Positions 54,315 to 62,897 of a DNA stretch of 64,000 nucleotides are shown here, in pieces. The stretch lies in contig JAOTYL010000001.1 in the NCBI GenBank assembly GCA_029861865.1, positions 62,001 to 126,000 of the forward strand. The letters are read 5' to 3'. Within the stretch, counting starts at the first letter, position 1. Each line of letters opens with the position of its first letter. The translations under genes were made by a program, and so were the position numbers. The notes under the pieces are model-generated. The model ran no database searches, was not told where the DNA came from, and was given only the letters and a program-made list of their open reading frames with translations. The stretch comes from Myxococcales bacterium (GTDB lineage Bacteria; Myxococcota_A; Polyangia; Polyangiales; Houyiibacteriaceae).

Positions 54315-55157
54315 ATGACGCGAACCGAGCTTTGCTTGTTGCCCGCCGTTTTCGCCTGCCTGGGTACAATCTCGATCGGCTGCAGCGAGCGTGGGCAGTC
54401 CACGGGGTCGAACGCTCTTACTTTTTATGGGCGACTTCCCGGGACGTACGAGATCTGTTTTCATCAGGGCGATGATCTTGCGACCCTCACCCCGAGTGTC
54501 GCGTGCGACCGCGACGGGGCAACTGCCTACTCGTTCAACATCATCGTCGAAGGAGGCAGCGATCCGAACGGCGCACCTTGCTCGTTCGAGTTCGCCTACG
54601 AAGAGGCGATCGAGATCGCGGAGGACGGGACGTTTCGTGTACCGCCCCTTGGCGAGAATTCCGATTTCTCAATCGAGGGCACGATCGAAAGTGGAGCAGC
54701 CGATGGGTCTGCGAAAAGGATCGGAGCTCCAGGAGAGGACTGTGAGGTCCTTTGGACTGCGGGCGTAGGGCCGGTCTGCAGGGAGGATGACGAGGCGATG
54801 TGCGCCTTGCTGTTCGACTGCTGCGATTCGATCCTTCTCGTTTCACCGATTTTGGAGCAGTGCCTTAGCGTGGTGGATCAATGCGACGGGCTCGCATGTC
54901 GCGAGGTGCTGTCGGGCTATACCCAATGCCCGCAGCCACCCCTTTGCCCCACGAATGAGGACCCGGAAGGCGTGTGCGAGCTCTTGAACGAGTGCTGCAA
55001 CTCGACCGACCTCTCGAAAACCGATCTCGTAGACTGCTTGAAGACCGCTGCGGCGTGCGAACCGGCCGAGTGCGAGCCGTCGTTGGCCCGCTATGCGCAA
55101 TGCATTCAATCGCCCGACGCCGGTGTCCCGGATGCCCCCTCAGGCCTCGCGCAGTGA
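54315..55157 (+). CDS. Cys-rich putative lipoprotein
   Basis: A 280-residue predicted lipoprotein (lipobox LGTISIGC). Residues ~25-140 form a beta-rich region (LPGTYEICFHQGDD, VEGGSDPNGAPCSFEF). The C-terminal half has two similar Cys-rich units: MCALLFDCCDSILL...CLSVVDQCDGLACREVL and VCELLNECCNSTDL...CLKTAAACEPAECEPSL, each with C-x6-CC and later Cys, so an internal duplication is clear. The ATG at 54315 is chosen to place the lipobox. It overlaps the convergent rluD by 18 bases. The function is unknown. Confidence 0.78.
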   Translation: MTRTELCLLPAVFACLGTISIGCSERGQSTGSNALTFYGRLPGTYEICFHQGDDLATLTPSVACDRDGATAYSFNIIVEGGSDPNGAPCSFEFAYEEAIEIAEDGTFRVPPLGENSDFSIEGTIESGAADGSAKRIGAPGEDCEVLWTAGVGPVCREDDEAMCALLFDCCDSILLVSPILEQCLSVVDQCDGLACREVLSGYTQCPQPPLCPTNEDPEGVCELLNECCNSTDLSKTDLVDCLKTAAACEPAECEPSLARYAQCIQSPDAGVPDAPSGLAQ

Positions 55158-56078
55158 CGCGAGCGTTTTTTGAAAGTCCTCGGGTGGCTCGGTCTCGAAA
55201 CGCACGGGCTTACCGGTGATCGGGTGGGCAAATGCAAGCAGCGTGGCGTGAAGCGCTTGGCGTCCGAGCTCGGTGGATGCGCGGCGTAGCTTCAGGTCTC
55301 CGATCGACTTCCCGTACAGCCGGTCGCCGAGCACCGGATGCCCATGCTCTGCCAGGTGCACCCGGATCTGATGCGTGCGCCCGGTTTCCAAGCGACAACG
55401 CACGAGTGAGGCACCGTGGAGCGGCTCTATCATCTCGAGTCGCGTGACTGCTCGTCGCCCGCGGTCACCTTTGGAGGTGAACTTCTTTCGGTGGCCGGGA
55501 TGCCGTGCGTGAAAGGTGTCGTACGTGGCGGTCGCGGGTGGTCTGTCGAGCACGATGGCGAGATACGCTCGCTCGATGTCGTGACTTTGGAACATGTCGA
55601 CCAGGCGTTCGTGCGCCGCACGGGATTTCGCGACCACCATTACGCCGCTGGTGTCTTTATCCAATCGGTGGACGATCCCGGGACGGTTCGGGTCAGCCCC
55701 GCCCTGGACCGCGGCGTGGTAGAGGATCGCATTCACCAAGGTCCCGTCGGGGTGCCCTGGTGCGGGGTGCACCACGAGCCCGGCCGGCTTGTCCACGATG
55801 AGCAGGTGCTGATCTTCGTAGAGCACCTCGAGCGGGATCGCCTGGGGCTTGGCGCTCAGTTGCTCTGGCGGGGCAGGCAGAATCGTGACTTCGGCACCTG
55901 CCAATGCTTTGGTTTTCCGAGAGACGACCTCGCCGGCTTGCTCGATGCGGCCCTGCTCGATCCAGCGTTGCAAAGCGCTCCGCGAGAATTCGGGGCAGTG
56001 CTTCGCGAGAACTCGATCGATCCGGCGTCCCGCATCGTCATCGGTGAGCACCACCACGGTCGGCGCGGGCGCCGACAT
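55140..56078 (-). CDS. rluD: RluD-type 23S rRNA pseudouridine synthase
   Basis: A 312-residue enzyme. The N-terminal S4 RNA-binding domain (RIDRVLAKHCPEFSRSALQRWI) is followed by the catalytic domain with the essential Asp in GIVHRLDKDTSGVMVVAKS. RTHQIRVHLAEHGHPVLGD is the C-terminal RluA-family signature. It probably modifies helix 69 of 23S rRNA. It follows the DUF72 gene by 3 bp on the minus strand and overlaps the Cys-rich lipoprotein gene at its 3' end. RluC/RluD subfamily assignment is by length and S4 domain. Confidence 0.93.
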   Translation of the reverse strand: MSAPAPTVVVLTDDDAGRRIDRVLAKHCPEFSRSALQRWIEQGRIEQAGEVVSRKTKALAGAEVTILPAPPEQLSAKPQAIPLEVLYEDQHLLIVDKPAGLVVHPAPGHPDGTLVNAILYHAAVQGGADPNRPGIVHRLDKDTSGVMVVAKSRAAHERLVDMFQSHDIERAYLAIVLDRPPATATYDTFHARHPGHRKKFTSKGDRGRRAVTRLEMIEPLHGASLVRCRLETGRTHQIRVHLAEHGHPVLGDRLYGKSIGDLKLRRASTELGRQALHATLLAFAHPITGKPVRFETEPPEDFQKTLASLREA

Positions 56079-56081
56079 CGA

Positions 56082-56729
56082 CTACTCGAGTCTCTTGATG
56101 AGTTGGTGGGCGTTCGTTTGCATGTCGATGTTGCAGAACACGCAAATCCCGAGCTCCGGGTTGAGCTGGTTGCAATGCTCGGCGAGCTCTGCGACGGCGG
56201 CTTCGTCGTAGCGTGACCGATGGCCCGCCGGCCCGGCGAGGCGGATGTAGACCATGTTCGACGGGGGAGGGGGATCGTCGGTCAGAGGGTCGTAGGCTGC
56301 GATTGCGGGGCGGTCGCCACAGGCGGCGACGATGTCGCTCGGCTTCCATGCCTCCAAATCGAAGACGACCGGGGGCATCTTGGACGGAAGGAAACCAAGG
56401 AAGGCACGAAGCGCCGCCCGGTTCGCCTTGCCGTGTTTGAACTTCTCGTCCGCGCTGAAGACCACCGCCTTGGCTTTGAGGTCACTGGCCAGCTTGGCCA
56501 CTTCATCGCAGGTCGCTTTGTTCTCTTTTGTGCGCCGGAATCCGGATTCGCTCACGGATTTCGGAGCAACGACCGTGAAGACATACCCCTCTGGTGCCTC
56601 ACGGATCCATCGGCGCACCGTACCCGCGCCCGGGATGGCGATCTCCGTATCCGAGATTTCCACCGCCGCAAACTCGCGCCAATAACGGCTGACAGGAACG
56701 GGAAATCCCGAACAAGCGACCACAAACAT
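56082..56729 (-). CDS. DUF72 family protein
   Basis: A 215-residue protein with the DUF72 pattern: an N-terminal strand FVVACSGFPVPVSRYW, EGYVFTVVAPKSV, VFDLEAWKPSDIV and a C-terminal VYIRLAGPAGHRSRYDEAAV...AELAEHCNQL. DUF72 is a TIM-barrel-like family of unknown enzymatic function. The ATG at 56729 gives the family N-terminus; the frame stays open far upstream only because it is antisense to the TPR gene. It is 3 bp before rluD on the same strand. Confidence 0.85.
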   Translation of the reverse strand: MFVVACSGFPVPVSRYWREFAAVEISDTEIAIPGAGTVRRWIREAPEGYVFTVVAPKSVSESGFRRTKENKATCDEVAKLASDLKAKAVVFSADEKFKHGKANRAALRAFLGFLPSKMPPVVFDLEAWKPSDIVAACGDRPAIAAYDPLTDDPPPPSNMVYIRLAGPAGHRSRYDEAAVAELAEHCNQLNPELGICVFCNIDMQTNAHQLIKRLE

Positions 56730-56826
56730 TTCGGCGAAGTATACCGGTTTTGGGGCAGAAGGCCCGGCCTCGGTGCCTTTGGCGGGAATTCCGGATTGAG
56801 GGGGCGCCTCTGATAGAATCGCGGGC

Positions 56827-58152
56827 GTGTCGGATTTCGGTTTCGATGCATATGCGCTGGACGATCTGGATCCAACGGGGGAACCACCCTCTCTGGAAGT
56901 TGCGCGCGATCTGATCCTGACCGGAAAACCCAGATCCGCGCTCGAAATCTTGGCGGAATACCACACGCGTCTGGCTGATGATCCGGAGTACTTGATGCTC
57001 TGCGGAGAGGCATGGTTTGCGGCAGGCGACGCGCCGCGTGCACAGCATGCGTTTCTCGGGGCGATTCGGGTCGCGCCGAATAGCTCGCGCCCGCTTCGCC
57101 TCTTGGGAGACCTGCTGGTCGAACGCGGCGAACGAGCGCGCGCGCGGCGCGTGTTCGACAAGGCTGAGCGTCTCGAGCTCGCCGAGGCATCGGAAACCGA
57201 AGAGTTCGAAGAGGCTGACATGCCCGATGACCTCATCGCGGCCGCCGAGCGCGACGAGCGAATCCGTCAAATCCCGTTCAACCCTCGTCAACTACTTCTC
57301 GTCGTCGCGATCGTCCTGGGAATCGGTCTCCTGATGTCCGTCATCGCGCTGCTGGTCGCACCTGCTCCGCCGATCGCGGAGGAACAGCCAACGGCTCCGG
57401 TGGTAGCTCTGCCGGAGGTCGAGATCGCGCGCGCCCCTGAGCAACCGGTACCTGTGGAACCAGCCACTGTCCAAATCGTTCGCGAGCCGACGGCGCCGAA
57501 AGCCGACCCAACGGCCGGGACTGCGCCCGTGATTGCGCCGGCCATCGAGGTGTCGTCGAGGCCGACACCTGCGGTCGTGCCGCGCGCGAACAAGCGTCCA
57601 AAGTCCTCTCCGCCGTCTCGGACAAAGGTCGAGAGCCCATCGGAACCCACGGAGGCCGACCTCGATGCTGAGCTCGCGGCATCGACCAATGCAGCCGCGC
57701 TCACCCGACGTGCGGATTCGCTCGGCGCCCGTGCGGAACCGGCATCGGCTGCCCAATTCTACCGTCGTGCGTTGGAAATCGACCCCGACTATGCGCCCGC
57801 TCTGGTCGGGATCGGGCGAAGCCTCCTTCGTGCCGAGAAGTACGCCGAAGTGATGCGCAACGCGACCCGAGCTCTGGAGCTTGCCCGCGGGGTCGATGCC
57901 CGCCCTGGGCTCGAGGCCGAAGCGCTCTATCAGATAGGCCGGGTTTACCATCAGCGGGGCGAGGAGGACACCGCTCGACGCCTCCTGCGACAAGCGATAT
58001 CGCTGCCGAGAGTCCCCGGAGAGGCTTGGTTCTATCTTGGGGAATCACTGGCGCAGGACAACTCCCCGGCCGCGCGGGACGCCTATGAGAAGTACTTGGA
58101 GCTCAAGCCCAACAGCCATTTGTCGGAGCGAGCCCGCCGCGCGATTCAGTAG
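56827..58152 (+). CDS. TPR protein with central membrane helix
   Basis: A 441-residue protein starting with GTG at 56827. An N-terminal TPR block (residues ~20-110: LEVARDLILTGKPRSALEIL; RPLRLLGDLLVERGERARAR) is followed by a membrane helix (LLLVVAIVLGIGLLMSVIALL, ~158-178) and a Pro/Ala/Thr-rich linker. A C-terminal TPR block (~290-440) contains AAQFYRRALEIDPDYAPALVGIGRSL. The layout suggests a membrane scaffold with TPRs on both sides. Two small genes follow on the same strand, the last also a TPR protein. Confidence 0.82.
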   Translation: MSDFGFDAYALDDLDPTGEPPSLEVARDLILTGKPRSALEILAEYHTRLADDPEYLMLCGEAWFAAGDAPRAQHAFLGAIRVAPNSSRPLRLLGDLLVERGERARARRVFDKAERLELAEASETEEFEEADMPDDLIAAAERDERIRQIPFNPRQLLLVVAIVLGIGLLMSVIALLVAPAPPIAEEQPTAPVVALPEVEIARAPEQPVPVEPATVQIVREPTAPKADPTAGTAPVIAPAIEVSSRPTPAVVPRANKRPKSSPPSRTKVESPSEPTEADLDAELAASTNAAALTRRADSLGARAEPASAAQFYRRALEIDPDYAPALVGIGRSLLRAEKYAEVMRNATRALELARGVDARPGLEAEALYQIGRVYHQRGEEDTARRLLRQAISLPRVPGEAWFYLGESLAQDNSPAARDAYEKYLELKPNSHLSERARRAIQ

Positions 58153-58164
58153 TACACTCCCGCC

Positions 58165-58482
58165 ATGGCGAAGAAGAAGAACGAGCGGCGGGAGGCGCGC
58201 AAAGAGCGCGCCAAGGCCGCGAAAGAAGCCAAGCGCGAGGCCGAAGCAGAAGCTTTGAGGACGAGGCGGCGCTGGCGGCTCGCGTCGATTGCGGTCGCGG
58301 TGTTGAGCATCGCTCTCGCGGCGCTGTCGTATTGGGTCTTGGAAGACCGGAGACTGGTGGGGGTGTCTCTCTTGGTCGGCGGCGTTCTGTTCCTTCTCCT
58401 GGCGCTCGGATCACTCGGTGCCGGGGTCAAGCCACGCGACAGACGCACTGCGGGCTCAATCGATTTTGGGAAGCGGGACTGA
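58165..58482 (+). CDS. Small basic membrane protein
   Basis: A 105-residue protein with a very basic, Lys/Arg/Ala-rich helical N-terminus (residues ~1-37; MAKKKNERREARKERAKA) and two membrane helices (LASIAVAVLSIALAALSYWV; VGVSLLVGGVLFLLLALGSLG). There is no family I recognise. The positive N-terminus should stay cytoplasmic and may bind nucleic acid or lipid. It lies between the two TPR genes (12 bp after the first, 10 bp before the second). Confidence 0.7.
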   Translation: MAKKKNERREARKERAKAAKEAKREAEAEALRTRRRWRLASIAVAVLSIALAALSYWVLEDRRLVGVSLLVGGVLFLLLALGSLGAGVKPRDRRTAGSIDFGKRD

Positions 58483-58492
58483 GGCCGTCTCG

Positions 58493-59011
58493 GTGGACGA
58501 CTTGCAATCGAAGCGCTGGGAGGCTGCGGAAGAGGGCATGGAGCTTCTCCACGCGGGCGAAGTCGACCAGGCCGTTGCCGAACTCTTGCGCGTGGCGCGA
58601 GAGGACTCCCACAACGAGTATGCGTTCCACTTCCTCGGCCATGCGTATTTCGAGAAGGAAGCCTATCCCGAGGCGCTCAAGAGCTACATCGAGGCTCTCC
58701 GACTCGCTCCGGAATACGTGGGCGCGATGATCGGCGCAGGTCAGACGCTTCGCATGATGGGCGAGTACGACCGCGCCATTCGCATGGGGCAACGTGTGCT
58801 CCAAAATGATCGAGACGATCCAGACGCACTCTTCTTGGTCGGGGCGGCCCATTTTCAAAAAGGCGAAAATCAACAGGCGAAACGCTATCTCGAGCGCTAT
58901 CTCGAGACTGGGCCGGAGCTTGAAGTTGCGCTCGAAGTCGAGGGAATGCTGCAGGTCGTTCGTGGCGAAGTGTTGCCTTTCCCAACGGCCGAAGACGCGG
59001 TAGACAACTGA
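58493..59011 (+). CDS. TPR protein
   Basis: A 172-residue protein of about four TPR units (EEGMELLHAGEVDQAVAELL; AFHFLGHAYFEKEAYPEALK; AMIGAGQTLRMMGEYDRAIRM; ALFLVGAAHFQKGENQQAKRYL). GTG at 58493 follows the previous stop by ten bases and has GAGG about nine bases upstream. There is no signal peptide, so it is probably cytoplasmic. It precedes the mutase gene by 9 bp. Confidence 0.8.
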   Translation: MDDLQSKRWEAAEEGMELLHAGEVDQAVAELLRVAREDSHNEYAFHFLGHAYFEKEAYPEALKSYIEALRLAPEYVGAMIGAGQTLRMMGEYDRAIRMGQRVLQNDRDDPDALFLVGAAHFQKGENQQAKRYLERYLETGPELEVALEVEGMLQVVRGEVLPFPTAEDAVDN

Positions 59012-59020
59012 GAGGAGGCA

Positions 59021-60739
59021 GTGGTGACTGCAGACCCGGCCAAGACCCTCGGATCTCGAGGCGAGTCAGAAAGTGACGACAAGGCACGTCTGCAGGACGA
59101 AGCAAAACAGTGGCGCCAACGAGACGTTCAACGTGCCGTCGACCAGCAGCCACTTCGAAAAGAAAGGTTCGCCACGCACAGCGACCAAGAGGTGCCGGAC
59201 CTTCTCACCCCGGCTGACCTCGACGACAGCTATCTGCGGGACCTCGGATTTCCAGGCCAGTTCCCGTACACCCGCGGGGTGCAACCGACGATGTACCGAG
59301 GTCGGCTTTGGACGATGCGCATGTTTGCCGGGTTCGGCACGCCGCGGCAGACGAACGAGCGTTTTCGATATCTTCTCAGCCAGGGCCAAACCGGGCTATC
59401 GACCGCCTTCGATTTTCCGACGCTCATGGGCTACGACAGCGATTCGCCTCGGTCGCTCGGGGAGGTCGGGATGGTCGGGGTGGCGGTCGACACCCTACGC
59501 GACATGGAGATCCTGTTCGACCAAATCCCGCTCGATCGCGTGACGACCTCGATGACGATCAATGGGCCTGCCGCGGTCTTGTTGGGCTTCTACGTGGCGC
59601 TGGCCGACAAGCGCGGGATACCGCGCCACGAGATCGGCGGCACCGTTCAAAACGACTGTCTCAAGGAGTTCATCGCGCAGCACGCCTGGGTGGTTCCGCC
59701 TCGCCCCGCCATGCGCATCGTCACCGACAGCATCGAGTTCTGTGCGGCCGAGGTCCCTCGATGGAACAGTGTCAGCATCAGCGGCTATCACATCCGCGAA
59801 GCGGGTTCGACCGCGGCGCAAGAGCTTGCGTTCACGATCGCAGACGGCCTCGAGTATGTGAAGTGGGCGGTGGAGCGCGGGTTGGACGTCGACGATTTCG
59901 CTCCGCGGCTTTCGTTCTTCTTCGATGTCCATAACGATTTCTTCGAAGAGGTGGCGAAGTTCCGGGCAGCGCGCCGGATGTGGGCTCGGTTGATGAGAGA
60001 TCGCTTCGACCCGAAGAACCCAAGGTCGCTCATGCTTCGGACCCATGCCCAGACGGCGGGTGTCTCTCTCACCGCGCAACAGCCCTACAACAACGTCGCA
60101 CGCGTTGCGCTTCAAGCTTTGGCCGCTGTCCTCGGCGGTACGCAGTCGCTTCACACCAACAGCCTCGATGAGACGTTTGCCCTCCCAACCGAGGAGGCCG
60201 TGACGGTGGCCCTGCGCACCCAGCAGATCATCGCCGAAGAATCGGGTGTGGCCAATACCATCGATCCCCTTGCGGGCAGTTACTTCGTCGAATGGATGAC
60301 CGACAAGCTCGAAGACGACGCCATGGGCTACATCCGCAAAATTGACGATTTCGGCGGGATGGTCGAGGCGGTCGAGCGCGGGTATCCCCAGCGCGAGATT
60401 GCGGCCTCTGCCTACCGACTCCAGCGGCAGATCGAAAGCGGCGAAAAGACGGTAGTCGGCCTGAACAAGTACGAGCAGCAAGAGCAGGCTCAGATCCCCA
60501 CCTTGCGGATCGACGAATCGATTCAGCGCGAGCAGATCGAGGGGTTGGCGAAAGTCAAAGCCGAGCGAGACGACAAAGAAGTCACGCGGACGCTTGGATT
60601 GATTCGCGAAGCCTGCAAGAGTGACCGCAACGTCATGCCTGCCATCGTCGAAGCCGCCAAGGCGTATTGCAGCGAGCAAGAGATCTGCGATGTATTCCGA
60701 GAGGTCTTCGGCCAGCACCAAGACCGACCGGAGTTTTAG
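59021..60739 (+). CDS. icmA: B12-dependent acyl-CoA mutase large subunit, isobutyryl-CoA-mutase-like
   Basis: A 572-residue TIM-barrel mutase subunit without a C-terminal cobalamin-binding domain, so it needs a separate small subunit (not in the window). Active-site His is in [11 protein letters not shown] (H257). The two residues that set specificity differ from methylmalonyl-CoA mutase: F102 in [12 protein letters not shown] (Tyr in MCM) and Q220, 37 residues before H257 (Arg in MCM). Phe/Gln is the isobutyryl-CoA mutase pattern, and the length (~566 in Streptomyces IcmA) agrees. It would interconvert isobutyryl- and n-butyryl-CoA. It starts at GTG 59021 after AGAGGAGG. Confidence 0.88.
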   Translation: MVTADPAKTLGSRGESESDDKARLQDEAKQWRQRDVQRAVDQQPLRKERFATHSDQEVPDLLTPADLDDSYLRDLGFPGQFPYTRGVQPTMYRGRLWTMRMFAGFGTPRQTNERFRYLLSQGQTGLSTAFDFPTLMGYDSDSPRSLGEVGMVGVAVDTLRDMEILFDQIPLDRVTTSMTINGPAAVLLGFYVALADKRGIPRHEIGGTVQNDCLKEFIAQHAWVVPPRPAMRIVTDSIEFCAAEVPRWNSVSISGYHIREAGSTAAQELAFTIADGLEYVKWAVERGLDVDDFAPRLSFFFDVHNDFFEEVAKFRAARRMWARLMRDRFDPKNPRSLMLRTHAQTAGVSLTAQQPYNNVARVALQALAAVLGGTQSLHTNSLDETFALPTEEAVTVALRTQQIIAEESGVANTIDPLAGSYFVEWMTDKLEDDAMGYIRKIDDFGGMVEAVERGYPQREIAASAYRLQRQIESGEKTVVGLNKYEQQEQAQIPTLRIDESIQREQIEGLAKVKAERDDKEVTRTLGLIREACKSDRNVMPAIVEAAKAYCSEQEICDVFREVFGQHQDRPEF

Positions 60740-60791
60740 GACTGGGCCCCTTCGTCGAGCGTCAAGGCCAACCATTCACGAGAGGAATAGT

Positions 60792-61298
60792 ATGAGAATC
60801 GTTTCATTGTTACTGATCGCTTTGTCACTGGTTGTTGGCGTTTCAGCCGTGACTACACCGACGGCAAACGCCGACCACCACGAAGCGGTAAAGCGCGAAG
60901 CCAGCGACAAGGCTGCCGAGGGCAAGGAAAAGGCTGAAGACGTAAAGAAGGCAGCCGACAAACAAAGTGAGGAAGCCAAAGAAGATGCCAAGGCCAAAGC
61001 TGAGGCTCGCAAGGAAAGTCAAAAGGCTAAAGCCGAGGCGGCCAAAGCGGAGCAGAAGACCAAAGCCGAAGCTCGTAGGGAAGCTCACAAAGCCCGGGCC
61101 GAGGCGGTCAAGGCAAGTCGAAAGGAGCGTTTGCTCAGGCAAGAAGAGAAGCGCCATGAGGGCCAGATGAAGGAGATCGAAGGGAGACGCGCCCGCATAA
61201 TCGAGCTCCGCGAAAAGCAACTCAAGAGCGTGGATGCCGCAGAGGTGAGGGAAAAAGCCCGGCATCAGAAGCGCGTTGAACAGATCAACGCACAATAG
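60792..61298 (+). CDS. Secreted Lys/Ala-rich coiled-coil protein, copy 2
   Basis: A 168-residue exported protein with a signal peptide (MRIVSLLLIALSLVVGVSAVTTPTANA), mature start ADHHE and a long Lys/Ala/Glu helical region (AKAKAEARKESQKAKAEAA). The C-terminus EKRHEGQMKEIEGRRARII...EKARHQKRVEQINAQ matches copy 1 at 10236-10781. Unlike copy 1 it has no tandem GDD repeat. The ribosome site GAGAGGAA precedes ATG 60792 by about five bases. The function is unknown. Confidence 0.8.
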   Translation: MRIVSLLLIALSLVVGVSAVTTPTANADHHEAVKREASDKAAEGKEKAEDVKKAADKQSEEAKEDAKAKAEARKESQKAKAEAAKAEQKTKAEARREAHKARAEAVKASRKERLLRQEEKRHEGQMKEIEGRRARIIELREKQLKSVDAAEVREKARHQKRVEQINAQ

Positions 61299-61337
61299 CC
61301 GCGTTTCACCGAACGGCCGTTGCCACTGCGACCGGAA

Positions 61338-61763
61338 CTACTGGCCCGTCATCCGCAGCCACATTGCCACCAGCATCGCGGCTACCAACACCGCCAGCCC
61401 CACGATACCGACCGCTTCTTCGATGCGTCGCAGTCGTGGTCGGTCTTCGTTCCACGCGCGCGGAAGAGAGTCATCGGCCAGTGGCTCGGCAGGGAGAGGG
61501 GCGGGAGGGGGAATTCTGCGGTGTAGGGGCGGGTCAGGAAGTGGGGGCGCGTCGTTCGCAACCCGTGCCCAAAGCTCTCCTTGCATGCTCTCGTCCACAC
61601 CACGGTCGGAGTCGTCGTCGGTGTCTCGCCGAACACGGAGGACCTTAGTCGTACTGTCCTTGCGTCGTTTCCGGATGTGACTCGGTCGTCGCCGCTTTTT
61701 TTGGGGAGCGTCCGAGTCGTTTTCGGGGTGCGGCACCGAGATCATTCCTTTCACCGCCCCCAT
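61338..61763 (-). CDS. Basic/Pro-rich protein with C-terminal membrane helix
   Basis: A 141-residue protein. The N-terminal half is highly charged (PQKKRRRPSHIRKRRKDSTT; RVRRDTDDDSDRGVDES), then a Pro-rich stretch (PPLHRRIPPPAPLPAEP), and a single C-terminal membrane helix (EAVGIVGLAVLVAAMLVAMWL). It looks like a tail-anchored protein with a cytoplasmic disordered region. The start could be Met 1 at 61763 or Met 7 at 61745; neither has a good ribosome site. There is no recognised family. The complementary frames are shadows. Confidence 0.6.
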   Translation of the reverse strand: MGAVKGMISVPHPENDSDAPQKKRRRPSHIRKRRKDSTTKVLRVRRDTDDDSDRGVDESMQGELWARVANDAPPLPDPPLHRRIPPPAPLPAEPLADDSLPRAWNEDRPRLRRIEEAVGIVGLAVLVAAMLVAMWLRMTGQ

Positions 61764-62014
61764 CGGCTACACCGAGTATACAGCTCACCGGTTCAGTGTC
61801 ACTCGTCCGCTCGACTTTTCGAGAGTTCGCTTACAATTCCGAAATGCGATCGGCAAGCGCGGTTGCTCTGGTGACCCATCCGCAAGGCGCTGGATTCGTC
61901 GAAGCACCCACGCGACCGAAATCGAAGCACGCCCGGACTTGATCGTCGACGAGGTAATTGCGATGCGTTTAGCAAAGGCGGCGCTTCAGGTCTTCTTCTC
62001 GTAAGCTTACCGTC
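61764..62014. other. Divergent intergenic region, no gene recognised
   Basis: About 250 bp between the tail-anchored protein and the epoxide-hydrolase-like gene. Short open frames on both strands do not look protein-like. No hairpin or clear promoter is visible. Confidence 0.6.
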
Positions 62015-62869
62015 ATGCGGCGGCTGCGTTCTGAAGCGGCGGGAATGTCCTATGTCTCGACCGGAGACGTGGATGCTCCATCGGTGGTATGCCTGCATGG
62101 GTTCCCCGACATCCCACGCACATGGGGCCCGCTGACGAACACGCTCGTCGGCGCCGGCTTTCGGGTGATGTCGCCATGGCTCCCTGGTTACGCGCCGTCT
62201 TCGCTAGAGGGTCCTCTCGACCCGCCAGCCGTGGTCCGACGACTGCTGACGTTGATCGGGGAGGTCTCGCCGGACGCTCCCGTTCGAATCGTAGGCCATG
62301 ATTGGGGGGCGGTCCTCACACATGCCGCGTTGTCGCAAAGGCCGGAGCGATTCCGCGCAGCAGCGATCCTATCGATACCGCACCCACTCGTGCTCGAAAG
62401 AAACGTCGTCGAGTTGCCGCGTCAGTCGCTCCGAAGCTCGTATATGGCTCTGTTTCAGCTTCCGGTGATCCCGGAGAAGCTGATTCGCGCGCGAGACTTC
62501 GCGTTCATCGAGTGGCTATGGAAGGTCTGGTCGCCGGGATTTAGTCCCGGGGCCGACTACTTCGACGAGCTGAAGCAGTGCCTTAGAGCGAGCATGCCCG
62601 CCCCGCTTTCTTATTACCGTTCGCTTCGCTCCCCTAAAGTCATCCGCGAGCTCCGCGCCATCCTCCAGAGTGACCCGATCTCCGTCCCGAGCTTGTACCT
62701 GCACGGTGAGCGCGATCGCTGCATCGGTGTGGAGCTCATGAACGGTCAAGAGCGCTACTTTAGCGCCTTGTTCGAAGCCGTTCGCCTCACCGAAACCGGG
62801 CACTTTGTTCACCTCGAGCGTCCCGCCGAAGTCAATCGAGCCATCGTCGACTGGTTCCTCGCCCACTAA
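62015..62869 (+). CDS. Alpha/beta hydrolase (epoxide-hydrolase-like)
   Basis: A 284-residue enzyme. The oxyanion segment is VVCLHGFPDIPRTWGPL, the nucleophile Asp is in IVGHDWGAVLTHAAL, and the late His is in LTETGHFVHLERPAEV. An Asp nucleophile in GHDWG points to the epoxide hydrolase/haloalkane dehalogenase group. The start codon at 62015 (ATG) has no good ribosome site; Met 11 (AAGMSYVSTGD) is an alternative. The gene ends 2 bp before the palindrome at 62872 and is convergent with purF. Confidence 0.87.
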   Translation: MRRLRSEAAGMSYVSTGDVDAPSVVCLHGFPDIPRTWGPLTNTLVGAGFRVMSPWLPGYAPSSLEGPLDPPAVVRRLLTLIGEVSPDAPVRIVGHDWGAVLTHAALSQRPERFRAAAILSIPHPLVLERNVVELPRQSLRSSYMALFQLPVIPEKLIRARDFAFIEWLWKVWSPGFSPGADYFDELKQCLRASMPAPLSYYRSLRSPKVIRELRAILQSDPISVPSLYLHGERDRCIGVELMNGQERYFSALFEAVRLTETGHFVHLERPAEVNRAIVDWFLAH

Positions 62870-62871
62870 AC

Positions 62872-62892
62872 AAAAGGGGACAGTCCCCTTTT
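62872..62892. repeat. 21-bp perfect palindrome, copy 2 (core GGGGACAGTCCCC)
   Basis: Identical to the copy at 18249-18269, again with an extra T on the right side. It is centred between convergent genes (stop codons 62867-62869 and 62898-62900), where a bidirectional terminator would be expected. Confidence 0.85.
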
Positions 62893-62897
62893 TCTGG

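Noticed and set aside
61799-62098. 99-codon minus-strand frame before the hydrolase gene
   Set aside because: Arg/Ser-rich, no ribosome site, and overlaps the well-supported start of the plus-strand hydrolase.
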